DNA of 14,134 nucleotides. It comes from Bacillota bacterium. GTDB taxonomy: Bacteria; Bacillota; UBA4882; JAAYXC01. The stretch lies in assembly GCA_012516115.1 (NCBI GenBank), contig JAAYXC010000415.1:1-14134 (forward strand), in the 5' to 3' direction. Position numbers and translations under genes: made by a program. This document shows, one piece after another, positions 5,809 to 12,982 of the stretch. Below the pieces are notes generated by a model. The model was not told where the DNA came from and ran no database searches. It was given only the letters and a program-made list of their open reading frames with translations. The first letter of the stretch is position 1; every line of letters begins with the position of its first letter.

Positions 5809-6810
5809 ATGAGCAAGATCGTGCGTATAGCCATCGTGGGCCCGATGCTCCTGGTTTTGCTCCTCATGTCCGTCACCGGGGCGGCCAAGTTCAAGGTCGG
5901 GTTGTCCATGGCCACTCTGGCCGAGGAACGATGGAAAGTCGATCGCGATCTTTTTAAAGCCGAAATCGAGAAGCTGGGCGGCGAAGTGATCGTGGCCGCG
6001 GCCAACGGCGATGAAAACCTCCAGAACAGCCAGGCGGAGAACCTCATCACCCAGGGGGTGGACGTCCTGGTGGTCATCGCCCAGAACGGCGAGACCGCCA
6101 GCGCCATCGTGAACTCGGCCCATAAATCGAAGGTCCCCGTCATCGCCTACGACAGATTGATCAAGAACTGCGACCTCGATCTCTACGTCTCCTTCGACAG
6201 CGTCAAGGTCGGGGAGCTTATGGCCGAATACGTCTGCCGGTTGCGACCCAGCGGCAACTATTTCATCATCAACGGCTCGCCCACGGATAACAACGCCCAT
6301 CTGGTGCGCCAGGGCTTCTATAACGTGCTGAAGAAATACCCGAAGATCAAGGTGGTCTTCGAGCAATGGTGTGACAGCTGGTCGCCGGAGAAAGCGTTGA
6401 AACACGTGGAGAACGGTCTCACGCAGTTCAAGAACGACGTCCAGGTCATTCTCTGCGCCAACGACGGCACCTGCGGCGGAGCGGTCCAGGCCCTGGCCGA
6501 ACAGAAGCTGGCCGGGAAGGTCTTGACCACCGGCCAGGATGCCGAGCTGGCGGCCTGCAAGCGGATCGTCGCCGGCACCCAGGCGGTAACGATCTACAAG
6601 CCCATCAAGAAGCTCGCCCTGGCGGCGGCGAAGGCCACGGCCGAACTGGCCGCCGGGAAGACTCCCTCGGAGATCAACGAGAAGGTCAACAACGGACGTA
6701 GCGATGTGCCGTCCATCATGCTGATGCCGATCCAGGTCGACAAAAACAACATGCGCGAGGTTATCGTGGCCGACGGCTATCACACCGAGGAAGAGATTTA
6801 CGGGAAGTGA
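5809..6810 (+). CDS. xylF: D-xylose ABC transporter substrate-binding protein XylF
   Basis: Extracytoplasmic receptor (periplasmic-binding-protein fold of the ribose-binding type) that delivers D-xylose to the XylGH complex. The 333-residue protein aligns throughout with E. coli XylF: LAEERWKVDRD, SANG-like AAANGDENLQNSQAENL, GVDVLVVIAQNG, the AYDRLI ligand loop, YVSFDSVKVGELMA, INGSPTDNNAHL, the QWCDSWSPEKAL Trp region, CANDGTCGGAVQAL, TTGQDAELAACKRIVAGTQ, VTIYKPI and NNGRSDVPS. A signal peptide is clear (residues 1-26: Lys/Arg start, hydrophobic core GPMLLVLLLM, a TGAA cleavage region) but has no lipobox cysteine. Most monoderm Bacillota anchor such proteins as lipoproteins, so this one is secreted, tethered by an uncleaved signal, or periplasmic in a diderm. 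Start ATG 5809 follows AAAGGGGGT at 8-nt spacing. Extra cysteines occur at several sites. Assignment to the xylose family is strong; the ligand itself is inferred. Confidence 0.94.
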   Translation: MSKIVRIAIVGPMLLVLLLMSVTGAAKFKVGLSMATLAEERWKVDRDLFKAEIEKLGGEVIVAAANGDENLQNSQAENLITQGVDVLVVIAQNGETASAIVNSAHKSKVPVIAYDRLIKNCDLDLYVSFDSVKVGELMAEYVCRLRPSGNYFIINGSPTDNNAHLVRQGFYNVLKKYPKIKVVFEQWCDSWSPEKALKHVENGLTQFKNDVQVILCANDGTCGGAVQALAEQKLAGKVLTTGQDAELAACKRIVAGTQAVTIYKPIKKLALAAAKATAELAAGKTPSEINEKVNNGRSDVPSIMLMPIQVDKNNMREVIVADGYHTEEEIYGK

Positions 6811-6822
6811 TCGTCCGACCAT

Positions 6823-6856
6823 CGGCCGGAGGGTGGCCTCCCCCACCCTCCGGCCG
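6823..6856 (+). repeat. Perfect 14-bp hairpin between xylF and xylG
   Basis: CGGCCGGAGGGTGG (6823-6836), a 6-nt loop (6837-6842), and CCACCCTCCGGCCG (6843-6856) pair without mismatch. It starts 12 bases after the xylF stop and is not followed by a T-run. Such stems between a binding-protein gene and its transporter genes typically protect the upstream mRNA from 3' exonucleases or cause partial termination, raising binding-protein level over ATPase and permease. That role here is inferred. Confidence 0.8.
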
Positions 6857-6895
6857 GATCGGCCTCCTCATTAGGCACGCGAGAGGAGAAGACAG

Positions 6896-8419
6896 ATGTC
6901 CGGTTCCTGTCTGCTTGAGATGCGCGGCATTTCCAAGGATTTTCCCGGGGTCCGGGCGCTGGATCGGGTCGATCTGGAGGTAAGGGAAGGGGAGATCCAC
7001 GCGCTGGTAGGGGAGAACGGTGCGGGCAAATCGACGCTCATCAAGATCCTGGGCGGAGCTTATCCGGCCGGTTCCTACGAGGGTGAGATCTTCCTCGCCG
7101 GCCAGCGGCGGCGTTTCCACAGCATCCACGACGCCGAATCGGCCGGTATCGCCGTGATTCACCAGGAACTGACCCTGATCAAGGAGATGACCATCGGCGA
7201 AAACATCTTCCTCGGTAACGAACCCACCCGGCGGAACGGGCTGGTGGACTGGGATCGACTCTATTTCGAGAGCAGGCGCCTGATGGAGCGCGTCAAGCTC
7301 GAACCGAACGTGCACCGGAAAGTAAAGGAGATCGGCGTCGGCCAGCAACAGTTGGTCGAAATCGCCAAAGCCCTCGGCAAGCGGGCGAAGATCCTGGTCC
7401 TCGATGAGCCGACCGCCGCCCTGACGGAGGGGGAGACGGCCAACCTCCTGGCCATCCTGCGCGAGCTGAAGGCACAGGGGGTGACGTGCATCTATATTTC
7501 GCACCGCATCGGTGAAGTCTTTCAGATCGCCGACCGCATCACGGTTTTGCGCGACGGGTGCCGCATCGGGACGGCTCCCGTGGCTGAACTGGACGAACGG
7601 AAGGTCATCCGGATGATGGTCGGGCGGGAATTGGCCGAGCTCTATCCCCGGGAGCCACGGCCTCTCGGTCGGATCGTCCTCGGCGTGGAGGATCTCTCGG
7701 TGGAGGATCCTGCCCGGCCCGGGCATGCGCTGTTACGGGAAGTCTCGTTTTCGGTGCGGGAGGGGGAGATCCGCGGTCTGGCGGGGCTCATGGGTGCCGG
7801 TCGCACCGAGCTGGTGACGAGCATCTTCGGTGCCCACCCCGGAAGGCGCATGGGTACCATTCGGATCGACGGCCGGCCGGTGCGGATCACCTCACCGGTG
7901 GAGGCCATCCGCCATGGTCTGGCGCTGGTCTCGGAGGATCGCAAGCGTTACGGACTCGTCCGGCAGATGAACGTCATGGCCAACATCACCCTGGCCAGCC
8001 TCGACCGGTTGACAAGAGGGAGCGTGCTGGATCAGAACGAAGAGATCAAGCTGGCCTCCGCATGTGTGGAGAAGTTGCGGATCAAGACCCCTTCCCTGGA
8101 GACGCGGATCGATACCCTGAGCGGCGGGAACCAGCAGAAGGTGGTCGTGGGGAAATGGCTTCTGACCAAACCCAGGGTGCTCTTCCTCGACGAGCCGACC
8201 AGGGGGATCGATGTCGGGGCCAAGGTGGAGATCTACCGGATCATCAACGACCTGGCCAAAGGGGGTGTGGCGGTGGTGATGGTCTCCTCCGAACTGCCGG
8301 AGGTAATCGGGATAAGCGATCGGATCCTCGTGATGTGCCAAGGCCGGATAGCCGGGGAACTCCCCGGGGCCGGGTGCACGCAGGAGCAAATCATGCGTTT
8401 GGCGACGGGGGGTAGATAG
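6896..8419 (+). CDS. xylG: D-xylose ABC transporter ATP-binding protein XylG
   Basis: Tandem-NBD ATPase driving xylose import through XylH. The 507 residues match the E. coli XylG length (513) and pattern. NBD1: Walker A GENGAGKST (39-47), the XylG-typical insertion YPAGSYEGEIFLAG after it, Q-loop AVIHQELTLIKEMT, signature-region GVGQQQLVEIAKAL, Walker B LVLDEPTAALTE, YISHRIGEV. The linker MMVGRELAELYPREP is family-typical. NBD2: degenerate Walker A GLMGAGRTEL, VSEDRKRYGLV, signature LSGGNQQKVVVGKWL, Walker B LFLDEPTRGIDVGAK, VSSELPEV. Start ATG 6896 has AGGAGA (6884-6889) 6 nt upstream. It is followed two bases after its stop by xylH, so the two are co-translated. This gene, not the ATPase gene at 4085, is the evident partner of xylF and xylH. 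Confidence 0.94.
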   Translation: MSGSCLLEMRGISKDFPGVRALDRVDLEVREGEIHALVGENGAGKSTLIKILGGAYPAGSYEGEIFLAGQRRRFHSIHDAESAGIAVIHQELTLIKEMTIGENIFLGNEPTRRNGLVDWDRLYFESRRLMERVKLEPNVHRKVKEIGVGQQQLVEIAKALGKRAKILVLDEPTAALTEGETANLLAILRELKAQGVTCIYISHRIGEVFQIADRITVLRDGCRIGTAPVAELDERKVIRMMVGRELAELYPREPRPLGRIVLGVEDLSVEDPARPGHALLREVSFSVREGEIRGLAGLMGAGRTELVTSIFGAHPGRRMGTIRIDGRPVRITSPVEAIRHGLALVSEDRKRYGLVRQMNVMANITLASLDRLTRGSVLDQNEEIKLASACVEKLRIKTPSLETRIDTLSGGNQQKVVVGKWLLTKPRVLFLDEPTRGIDVGAKVEIYRIINDLAKGGVAVVMVSSELPEVIGISDRILVMCQGRIAGELPGAGCTQEQIMRLATGGR

Positions 8420-8421
8420 AA

Positions 8422-9591
8422 TTGGCGACCCAAGGAGCCCTTGCCGTAGGCTCCCATGCCTCTCGATCCCGTTTTCGTTTCGATCTCCAGGCCTACGTGA
8501 TGGTCATCGCCCTGCTCGTCATCTGGGCGTTGTTCTTCATCCTTACCAAAGGGACGTTCCTGACTCCGCGTAATCTCTCCAACCTGGCCCGGCAGATGTC
8601 CATCACCGGCATCCTGGCCATGGGCATGGTCCTCATCATCGTCGCCGGCCATATCGATCTCTCCATCGGATCGGTGGTGGGACTCTGCGGCGCCGTGGCC
8701 GCCATCCTCCAGGTCAGGATGGGATGGACTACCCCTGCCGCCGTGCTGGTGGCCCTGATGCTGGGCCTCGCCGTCGGGCTGTGGCAGGGTTTCTGGGTCT
8801 GTTACCTGAGGGTGCCCGCATTCATCGTCACCCTCGGCGGGATGATGATCTTCCGCGGCGTCATCCTCGGAGTCACCGAAGGCCAGACCATCTCGCCCCT
8901 GGAGCCTGATTTCGTGCGCATCGGCCAGTCCTTCCTTCCGTTGCACATCGGCTGGCTGCTGGCGGGGCTGGCCGCCCTCTGCTGCATTTATCTCCGCCTC
9001 AAACGCCGGTGGGAAAGGCAGCGTTACGGGTTCGAGATCTTGCCCCTGCCGTTGGAACTTGCGGCCATCGCCGGTATCATCTTTCTGATCGGGCTGGCCG
9101 TCCTGGTCATGAACAGCTACGAGGGCGTGCCCATCCCCGTCCTGCTCCTGCTCCTCCTGGCCGTGGTCTTCGTGGTGATAAGCCGCAAGACGAAGTTCGG
9201 CCGGTATCTCTATGCCATCGGCGGTAATGCGGAAGCCGCGCGGCTCTCCGGGATCGACATCCGCCGGAATACCCTGCTGGCCTTCGTCCTCATGGGGTTG
9301 CTTTGCGGGATCGGGGGCGTGGTGCTCACCGCCCGCCTGAACGGAGCCACCACCTCCGCCGGCACCTCCTTTGAGATGGATGCCATCGCCTCCTGCGTGA
9401 TCGGCGGGACCAGCCTCATGGGCGGCGTGGGGAGCGTGGTGGGGGCCATCATCGGCGCCCTGGTCATGGCCAGCCTGGATAATGGAATGGTCCTCCTCAA
9501 TACCCCCACTTTCTGGCAATACATCGTGAAGGGCCTGATCCTCATGGTGGCGGTGTTGATCGATTTCCAGACCAAGCAGCGGACGGCGTAG
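8422..9591 (+). CDS. xylH: D-xylose ABC transporter permease XylH
   Basis: Integral membrane subunit forming the xylose channel with XylG. The 389 residues compare with 393 in E. coli XylH, with the same segment order: about 8-10 hydrophobic helices starting near residue 25 (YVMVIALLVIWALFFIL), TPRNLSNLARQMSITGILAMGM, IVAGHIDLSIGSVVGL, RVPAFIVTLGGMMIFRG, a cytoplasmic basic stretch RLKRRWERQRYG, the EAA-like loop YAIGGNAEAARLSGIDI, the conserved CVIGGTSLMGGVGSVVGA, and PTFWQYIVKGLIL near the end. The start is TTG 8422, two bases after the xylG stop, with GGGGGGT (8407-8413) as ribosome binding site. It closes the transporter set; no xylose isomerase or xylulokinase follows. Confidence 0.94.
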   Translation: MATQGALAVGSHASRSRFRFDLQAYVMVIALLVIWALFFILTKGTFLTPRNLSNLARQMSITGILAMGMVLIIVAGHIDLSIGSVVGLCGAVAAILQVRMGWTTPAAVLVALMLGLAVGLWQGFWVCYLRVPAFIVTLGGMMIFRGVILGVTEGQTISPLEPDFVRIGQSFLPLHIGWLLAGLAALCCIYLRLKRRWERQRYGFEILPLPLELAAIAGIIFLIGLAVLVMNSYEGVPIPVLLLLLLAVVFVVISRKTKFGRYLYAIGGNAEAARLSGIDIRRNTLLAFVLMGLLCGIGGVVLTARLNGATTSAGTSFEMDAIASCVIGGTSLMGGVGSVVGAIIGALVMASLDNGMVLLNTPTFWQYIVKGLILMVAVLIDFQTKQRTA

Positions 9592-9996
9592 GTTTTACTC
9601 CGCCCGAGAAGGTGGAGCGGGTTCCACCGGAAATACAAAGACTAATACAAAGGCGCCGGGCAGCCTTGGCGAGGGCATTGTCTATAGTCAGAGAACCGCC
9701 TGACGCGGGGCGGCAAACTCAGGCAGAGGAACCGTAAGAGAATCACGATGCCAGCCTTCTTCGCTACTTGACCTGCATCGATTATACCACCAACGCATCG
9801 CGAACCAGGGGCTGGCGCCATAATTATGCCTTTTTTGGGCCAAAGGCAGCGGGGTCAAAGGGCGGGGCGATTGCGGTTCTGCTTGCAACGCTTCCCGACA
9901 GGCACGACGGGGCAAAGCCTGGGACGAAAAATGACAGACCGTTTTGACTCGCTTGAACGAAGCGAGGCCGAACCTCTTGCTGAGAGGAGCGTCGAG
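9592..9996. other. 405-base gene-free interval with small hairpins
   Basis: No protein with family similarity was recognised on either strand. Small inverted repeats are GGTGGA/TCCACC (9611-9628, 6-nt loop, no T-run; the only terminator candidate after xylH), TGCCTTT/AAAGGCA (9827-9848, 8-nt loop) and CTCGCTT/AAGCGAG (9948-9966). GCCATAATTATGCC (9817-9830) is an AT-rich near-palindrome. The methyltransferase frame is open from 9826, and ATG 9931 is a possible longer start, but that part lacks family similarity. No clear promoter was found. Confidence 0.5.
9948..9966 (+). repeat. Hairpin just upstream of the methyltransferase start
   Basis: CTCGCTT (9948-9954), loop GAACG, AAGCGAG (9960-9966): a perfect 7-bp stem 16 bases before the AGAGGAG ribosome binding site (9983-9989). 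No T-run follows. It could be a leader structure affecting translation or chance in GC-rich DNA. Confidence 0.35.
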
Positions 9997-10743
9997 ATGC
10001 CTGACGAGAACGGTTGGCGTTACTTCTTCGATCGGTACGCGCCGCGGTACATGGAGGAAAGCTTCACCCGGCACACCCTGGCCGAGGTGGACTTTATCGA
10101 AGAAGAATTGGGCTTGGCCAAAGGCAGCGCCATTCTTGACGTGGGCTGCGGCACGGGTCGGCACGCGCTGGAACTGGCCAGGCGGGGTTTTGTCGTCACT
10201 GGAATCGATCTTTCAGCCGCCATGCTGGCAGAGGCGGCGAAGGTCCGCGATCGGGAGGGGCTCCGGCTTACCCTGATCCAGCCCGACGCGACGGAGTTCA
10301 GCCTGGATCGCGCCTTTGACGCCTGCATCTGCCTGTGCGAGGGGGCCTTCGGGCTGCTGGCAGCGGATGAGGACCCCATCGGGCGGGATCTGAAGATCCT
10401 TCGTAATATCGCCGCAATTCTTAAACCCGGGGGTATGTTCCTCCTTACCGCGTTGAACGCCTTGCGGATGGCCCGCAAATACACGGATGAGGACGTAGTC
10501 GCTGGCCGCTTCGATCAGTTGGGCACGGCCGAGGTCTATCCTCTGCGCGAAATACTGCCCGAGGCGCCGGCAGATCTCCTGGTCAAGGAGAAAGGCTTTA
10601 CCGCCGGTGAGCTGACCCTGCTCCTTGAGATCGCCGGGTTGACGGTGGAAGGGATCTGGGGCGGAACGGCCGGCAACTGGGGAAAGAAGCCGCTGCTTCT
10701 GGACGAGATGGAGATCATGGTCCTGGCGAAGAAGACACGATGA
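9997..10743 (+). CDS. Class I SAM-dependent methyltransferase, substrate unknown
   Basis: Cytoplasmic Rossmann-fold methyltransferase of 248 residues (Methyltransf_25/11 type). Family features in order are an N-terminal NGWRYFFDRYAPRYMEESFTR-type segment and the EVDFIEEELGL helix (1-40), motif I ILDVGCGTGRHALELARRG (46-64), acidic ribose-binding Asp71 in VTGIDLS, motif II/III QPDATEF (95-101), then ILKPGGMFLLTALNA (post-motif beta strand) and a C-terminal LLLDEMEIMVLAKK strand. The start ATG 9997 has AGAGGAG (9983-9989) 7 nt upstream and the expected family N-terminus; ATG 9931 would add 22 residues with no good ribosome binding site. It is the last + strand gene, 405 bases beyond xylH, and convergent with the ligase gene. 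The sequence gives no basis for naming the methyl acceptor; a small molecule is more likely than RNA or DNA from the lack of accessory domains. Confidence 0.85.
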   Translation: MPDENGWRYFFDRYAPRYMEESFTRHTLAEVDFIEEELGLAKGSAILDVGCGTGRHALELARRGFVVTGIDLSAAMLAEAAKVRDREGLRLTLIQPDATEFSLDRAFDACICLCEGAFGLLAADEDPIGRDLKILRNIAAILKPGGMFLLTALNALRMARKYTDEDVVAGRFDQLGTAEVYPLREILPEAPADLLVKEKGFTAGELTLLLEIAGLTVEGIWGGTAGNWGKKPLLLDEMEIMVLAKKTR

Positions 10744-11012
10744 CGATCCGGCCCGCACTTGCAACGGATCCTAGATGGACGTGGCCTTGATCCAGGCCTA
10801 CGCCGGAGAGATCGATCGCCCATGCCAATTCGCTCGCGCAGCGGGCGATTTCGATCCGCCCGAGCCAACACTTTTTGGTTCAGCTTTCGCAGGCCGCCAC
10901 TCAGACTGGTTCTCTGATGGGACTTCGGTCAGGATTGGATTGGCAGCCTTGACGTGAAGACGCCGAAGGGAAGGCCTGGTTTTGCAGGCCCCGTCCACAA
11001 AGATCGAGGCCT
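10744..11012. other. Convergent intergenic region, no gene recognised
   Basis: The stretch lies between the methyltransferase and ligase stops. Short open frames on both strands (about 60-70 codons) show no recognisable family. GGCCTG (10973-10978) / CAGGCC (10985-10990) is a 6-bp hairpin with a 6-nt loop. On the minus strand it is followed by a pyrimidine-rich TTCCCTTC, making it a weak terminator candidate for the ligase transcript. ATCGCCC (10815-10821) / GGGCGAT (10843-10849) is a second, looser repeat. Confidence 0.4.
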
Positions 11013-12005
11013 TCATCCCCGCCCGGCCTCATCCGGCGGGAAACGGCATTCCTCCGGCGCCAGATCGCCGCGTAGTCCTTTATAAAGGGGATGTCGCAAG
11101 GTCCCCCGCTCCGTCAGTTCGAGGTACTGAACGTCGCAGACGAGGCGCGGTTCCGTCCAGATGAGATCTTTCCGGGGCGAAGAAGTCCCGGTGAAGGGGC
11201 ATTTCTCCGTCTGGAGCTTTGCCAGTTCCCGTCCGAGCAGCCGGAGTTCGGCCCGGGTGAAACCCGTACCCACCATCCCGTAGTTCCGCAGCCGCCCCTC
11301 GGTGTACGCACCGAGCACCAGGGCGGAGATCTCGCCCCGGGTCGTGGGGTTCACCGTATAACCGCAGATGACGAAGGAAGCGGTCTTGACCTTCTTGAAC
11401 TTCACCCAGTAGCGGCTGCGCCGGCCCGGCAGGTATGGGCTTTCGATCTGCTTCCCCACCACTCCTTCGAGGCCGAGCCCTGTGGCGGCGGCGAAGTAGT
11501 CCTTTCCCCGCCCGGGTACGGCCTCGGCGGCCACCAGGGCTCCGTGATGGTCGGTCAGGGTCTCCGTGAGCATCTCCCGGCGGCGCCGAAGAGGTTCCCG
11601 CATCACCGGACGCCCCTCGTAGTACAGGAGATCGAAGACCACGTAGACCACGGGGATGGCCCTGCCCAGCCGGGCGATGGCCTCCGGCCGGCGTGCCTGG
11701 TGGCGTTTCTGCAGATTCAGGAAGCTCGGCCGGCCGTCCCGGAGGGCCACGATCTCTCCGTCGAGAACGCAGGGGGCGTGGCGGACCGCCTCGTGGAGGT
11801 TCGCCAGTGCGGGGTATAAGTCGTCGAGTGGTTTGAGGTTGCGGCTCTGGAGCCTGGTCATTCCGTCTATGAAGGCCAGGCAGCGGATGCCGTCCCATTT
11901 GAGCTCGAAGAGGTGATCGTCGGCGTCGAAGGGTTCGGCCGAAACCGCCAGCATGGGGGGGATGGCCCGGGGGAGCCGATCGTGGACCAAAGAAATCGCC
12001 CTCAT
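11013..12005 (-). CDS. ligD (ligase domain): Stand-alone LigD-type ATP-dependent DNA ligase (NHEJ)
   Basis: Seals double-strand breaks after Ku binding, using ATP through an adenylated lysine. The 330-residue protein contains the adenylation domain: LFELKWDGIR with nucleophile Lys36 (motif I), VLDGEIVAL (82-84 DGE), VVFDLLYYEG (motif III), LEGVVGKQ (180-185, motif IV; EGVVAK is more usual), RYWVKFKKVK (motif V). The OB-fold follows, with VCDVQYLELTERGTLRHPLYKGLRGD at the C-terminal end. There is no polymerase or 3'-phosphoesterase domain, so it corresponds only to the ligase module of LigD. Start ATG 12005 has AAGGCGG just upstream. It lies 101 bases downstream of ku on the same strand; that gap holds a GATAAT-like -10 on the minus strand (12032-12027) without a well-spaced -35, so co-transcription with ku is the simplest view. 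Confidence 0.93.
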   Translation of the reverse strand: MRAISLVHDRLPRAIPPMLAVSAEPFDADDHLFELKWDGIRCLAFIDGMTRLQSRNLKPLDDLYPALANLHEAVRHAPCVLDGEIVALRDGRPSFLNLQKRHQARRPEAIARLGRAIPVVYVVFDLLYYEGRPVMREPLRRRREMLTETLTDHHGALVAAEAVPGRGKDYFAAATGLGLEGVVGKQIESPYLPGRRSRYWVKFKKVKTASFVICGYTVNPTTRGEISALVLGAYTEGRLRNYGMVGTGFTRAELRLLGRELAKLQTEKCPFTGTSSPRKDLIWTEPRLVCDVQYLELTERGTLRHPLYKGLRGDLAPEECRFPPDEAGRG

Positions 12006-12106
12006 CCGCCTTGGCTAAAGTAATACATTATCGGAAACGGGAAGGGGAAGGATGGCCAAGGAGGTAAAACCACGGCCGTATCTTTTTGACAGCTTCGGGA
12101 GACCGC

Positions 12107-12955
12107 TCACCGCGCCCCTCGCCGCCGGTCGCCGGCACCCGCCCCGGCTCCGGCCGGTTCGCCTTCCCGACCAGCCTTGGCTTTTTCTTTCTCCGTTGCC
12201 GCCAGGGAAGCACGCAACGCCTCCATGAGGTCGATGACCTTTCCTTTTTCCGGTTCGGGCGGGGTATAGATCTCTTTCCCTTCCACCTTGGCCGCGATGA
12301 GCTTGCGCAGTTCTTCTCGGTACCGGTCGGTGTACTTGGCCGGTTCGAAGTGGCCGCTGAGATTGGCCACGAGGGCCACGGCCATCTCCACCTCGCGCTC
12401 GTCCAGGGGTACTTCGCGCAGGGCCCCCGGGAGTTCGGCTGCGGCGCGGATCTCATCGGGATAGTACATCGTGACCATCATGACGACTCCGGGGCCCACC
12501 CGCAACGCGCAGAGGCTCTCCTTGGTCCGGATGACCGTGCGGGCGATGGCGATCTTCCCCGTCTCGCGCATGGCCCGCTTGAGGAGGGCGTAGGCTTTTT
12601 CGCCGCCCGGGGCCGGTTCCAGATAATAACTTTTCTCAAAGAAAACGGGGTCGACCTCGGCCAGCTCCACGAAGTCGAGGATATCGATGGTCTTGGTGGC
12701 CTCGCCGGGGAGGCGCGCGAAGTCCTCCTCTTTGAGCACCACGTAACTCCCGGGCTGGTATTCGTAGCCCCAGACGATCTCCTCCGGAGGGACTTCTACC
12801 TTACAGACCGGGCAGCGACGCTGGTACTCGATGGGGGTCTTGCACCGTTCGTGGAGGTAGCGGAAACGCAGATCGTTTTGCTGGGTGGCCGCGTACATCT
12901 TGACCGGGATGTTGACCAGGCCGAAGCTGATGGCGCCTTTCCAGAGCGGGCGCAT
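12107..12955 (-). CDS. ku: Bacterial Ku, DNA end-binding protein of NHEJ
   Basis: Homodimeric ring that binds double-strand break ends and recruits LigD activities. The 282 residues show typical Ku features: MRPLWKGAISFGLVNIPVKMYAAT (1-24), IVWGYEYQPGSYVVLKEEDF, IDILDFVELAEVDPVFFEKSYYL, KAYALLKRAMRETGKIAIARTVIR, MYYPDEIRAA, and the C-terminal helical part EPAKYTDRYREELRKLIAAKVEGKE with VIDLMEALRASL. A short basic, Gly/Ala-rich tail ends the protein. His35, Cys38, Cys48 and Cys51 form an H-x2-C-x9-C-x2-C pattern that could hold zinc. Start ATG 12955 is preceded by GGGGGGAGG on the minus strand at about 8 nt. The gene begins 27 bases after the histidine kinase stop and is followed by the ligase, so kinase, ku and ligase probably share a transcript. 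Confidence 0.96.
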   Translation of the reverse strand: MRPLWKGAISFGLVNIPVKMYAATQQNDLRFRYLHERCKTPIEYQRRCPVCKVEVPPEEIVWGYEYQPGSYVVLKEEDFARLPGEATKTIDILDFVELAEVDPVFFEKSYYLEPAPGGEKAYALLKRAMRETGKIAIARTVIRTKESLCALRVGPGVVMMVTMYYPDEIRAAAELPGALREVPLDEREVEMAVALVANLSGHFEPAKYTDRYREELRKLIAAKVEGKEIYTPPEPEKGKVIDLMEALRASLAATEKEKAKAGREGEPAGAGAGAGDRRRGAR

Positions 12956-12982
12956 GTCTTCGCCTCCCCCCGTATTATGCCC

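Noticed and set aside
5758..6846. 362-codon minus-strand open frame opposite xylF
   Set aside because: It is the mirror of a near-complete XylF match and has no recognisable domain.
8233..9519. 428-codon open frame on the minus strand opposite xylH
   Set aside because: It is rich in His, Gly, Asp and Gln in a low-complexity pattern typical of antisense reading of GC-rich membrane-protein codons; xylH on the + strand has full family similarity.
9592..9996. Insertion-sequence remnant in the gap after xylH
   Set aside because: No transposase motif, paired terminal repeats or target duplication could be seen.
10775..10957. 60-codon + strand frame after the methyltransferase
   Set aside because: No convincing ribosome binding site or family similarity, and an equally long frame exists on the other strand.
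12052..12228. Small + strand frame starting MAKEVKPRPYLFD behind a purine-rich stretch
   Set aside because: Most of it is antisense to the 3' end of ku, it is under 60 codons, and it resembles no family.
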